From: Granulosicoccaceae bacterium
GTDB taxonomy: Bacteria > Pseudomonadota > Gammaproteobacteria > Granulosicoccales > Granulosicoccaceae
Assembly: GCA_023301405.1 (NCBI GenBank)
Contig: JALZUX010000358.1
Location: forward strand, 1-6,952
Reading direction: 5' to 3'
Length of the DNA: 6,952 nucleotides
The notes beneath the pieces are model-generated. The model saw only the letters and a program-made list of their open reading frames with translations, did no database searches and was not told where the DNA came from. How positions within the stretch are numbered: position 1 is the first letter of the stretch; every line of letters begins with the position of its first letter. A program made the position numbers and the translations under genes. Shown here piece after piece: positions 5,728 through 6,952 of this stretch.

Positions 5728-6924
5728 ATGACCAACACAACGTTTAATAAGTCTTTCACCCGTCAAGAACCGATCCCCGAAAGCGGAATCCAGCGCGCCG
5801 TAGAGATCATGCGCAGCGGCAAACTTCACCGCTACAACACAGACGAAGGCGAAACCTCAGAAGCCGCCCTGCTGGAGCGCGAGTTTGCCGACTACCTTGG
5901 CGCCACTTACTGTCTGGCATGCGCATCCGGCGGCTATGCACTGCATATCGCCCTGAAGGCAGCTGGCCTGAGCTCTGGAGACCAAGTACTGACCAACGCT
6001 TTCACTCTGGCGCCGGTCCCCGGAGCCATCCATAACGCCGGCGGTAAACCAAGGCTAGTCGAAATTGACGAAAACTACTGTGTCAACCTGAAGCACTTGG
6101 AAAAAATGATGGCATCCACCGACAGCCGCTTCTTCATGATTTCACACATGCGCGGACACCTGGCCGATATGAATGCCATTGTCAGCCTGTGCGACCAATA
6201 CAATGTGACCCTTATAGAGGACTGTGCGCACACCATGGGCGCCAACTGGAATGGCAAGGCTTCGGGTACGTTTGGCAAAGTAGCCTGCTTCAGCACTCAA
6301 ACTTACAAGCACATTAACAGCGGCGAAGGTGGTCTACTGACCACTAACGACAAGGAAGTCATGGCTCGTGCCATTATGCATTCGGGATCATACATGCTGT
6401 ACGACCGTCATGGCGCCGCCCCCGACAAAGAAACTTTTAATGACATCAGGCTCGACACACCCAACTACAGTGGCCGACTTGATAATTTACGCGCTGCAAT
6501 TCTACGCGCTCAATTGCCACTGCTAAAAGACAATGCCAAGCGCTGGAATGCACTCTATAACGCCGCAGAAGCTGGCCTGAAAAAAATAAACAGTATCGAT
6601 ATTTCACAACGCGCGCCGCAGGAATATTTTGTTGGTAGCTCAATCCAGTTCAGGCCATCAAGCCTTCAGGCCCCTGAACAAATCGCTGGCTTCGTTGCAC
6701 GCTGCATGAAACGCGGTGTCGAACTAAAGTGGTTTGGCAGTGCTGACCCACAGGGCTTTACCAGTCGCTATGACAGCTGGCGATATTTAGGGGAGGCACC
6801 GCAACTGCCCGACACACTAAAGATTTTATCAAACACCTTGGATATGCGTATTCCACTAACGTTTGAAGTAGCTGACATGAAATCAATCACCGATATCATA
6901 GCAAGCGAAATAGCCGCAAGCTAA
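5728..6924 (+). CDS. DegT/DnrJ/EryC1/StrS-family PLP-dependent aminotransferase
   Basis: A 398-residue fold-type I PLP enzyme of full length for the family. Visible landmarks are CASGGYALHIAL (64-75) in the phosphate-binding turn, the pyridine-contacting Asp D165 in IEDCAHTMGA (163-172), the likely Schiff-base lysine K194 in TYKHINSGEGG (192-202), and NYSGRLDNLRAAI (246-258) in place of the usual N-x-R-x-x-E stretch. Family members often transfer an amino group from glutamate or glutamine to a keto-sugar, but others act on cyclitols or other ketones. Several core motifs here differ from the sugar-type consensus (for example MRGHLADM at 141-148), so the substrate is left open. No glycosyltransferase or sugar-nucleotide gene is present in the window. 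There is no strong ribosome binding site before ATG 5728. The gene ends 28 bases before the window edge, so its downstream partners are not visible. Confidence 0.9.
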   Translation: MTNTTFNKSFTRQEPIPESGIQRAVEIMRSGKLHRYNTDEGETSEAALLEREFADYLGATYCLACASGGYALHIALKAAGLSSGDQVLTNAFTLAPVPGAIHNAGGKPRLVEIDENYCVNLKHLEKMMASTDSRFFMISHMRGHLADMNAIVSLCDQYNVTLIEDCAHTMGANWNGKASGTFGKVACFSTQTYKHINSGEGGLLTTNDKEVMARAIMHSGSYMLYDRHGAAPDKETFNDIRLDTPNYSGRLDNLRAAILRAQLPLLKDNAKRWNALYNAAEAGLKKINSIDISQRAPQEYFVGSSIQFRPSSLQAPEQIAGFVARCMKRGVELKWFGSADPQGFTSRYDSWRYLGEAPQLPDTLKILSNTLDMRIPLTFEVADMKSITDIIASEIAAS

Positions 6925-6952
6925 CGCATTAGAACTTCAATGCCGTGAAATA

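Overview
The window reads as a piece of an ordinary bacterial chromosome, probably from a gammaproteobacterium. That placement is an inference from the gene families: a proteobacterial-type 176-residue family I pyrophosphatase, a YebE/DUF533-type protein, and a YidB-like DUF937 protein with a membrane anchor. There is no phage, transposon, CRISPR array, rRNA or tRNA that I can see.

Layout from left to right. (1) Minus strand, running off the left edge: the N-terminal 299 codons of a DUF937 protein with one membrane segment and a repetitive helical stalk, whose C-terminus (perhaps an OmpA-like domain) lies outside. (2) Minus: a secreted NodB-type polysaccharide deacetylase with a TTG start. 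(3) A 300-base gap holding a probable terminator made of overlapping hairpin arms. (4) Minus: inorganic pyrophosphatase (ppa), also with a TTG start. (5) A 339-base gap with no convincing gene but one AT-rich inverted repeat. (6) Minus: an AhpD-like carboxymuconolactone decarboxylase family protein. (7) Plus, divergent from it: a short-chain dehydrogenase/reductase. (8) A compact bidirectional terminator between convergent genes. (9) Minus: a DUF533 (YebE/TerB-like) protein with a glycine/glutamine-rich N-terminal half built from a 21-residue tandem repeat. (10) Plus, divergent: a PLP-dependent DegT/DnrJ/EryC1/StrS-family aminotransferase, which ends just before the right edge.

The genes look like mostly single-gene transcription units with generous spacers, not one operon. 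Two themes can be seen: cell-envelope functions (deacetylase, DUF937 membrane protein, perhaps DUF533) and redox/small-molecule metabolism (AhpD-like protein, SDR, aminotransferase). I see no clear evidence of a new multi-gene system. The most interesting items are the two uncharacterised repeat-bearing proteins (DUF937 and DUF533), the divergent DegT-family enzyme, and the two TTG starts, each forced by an upstream in-frame stop.
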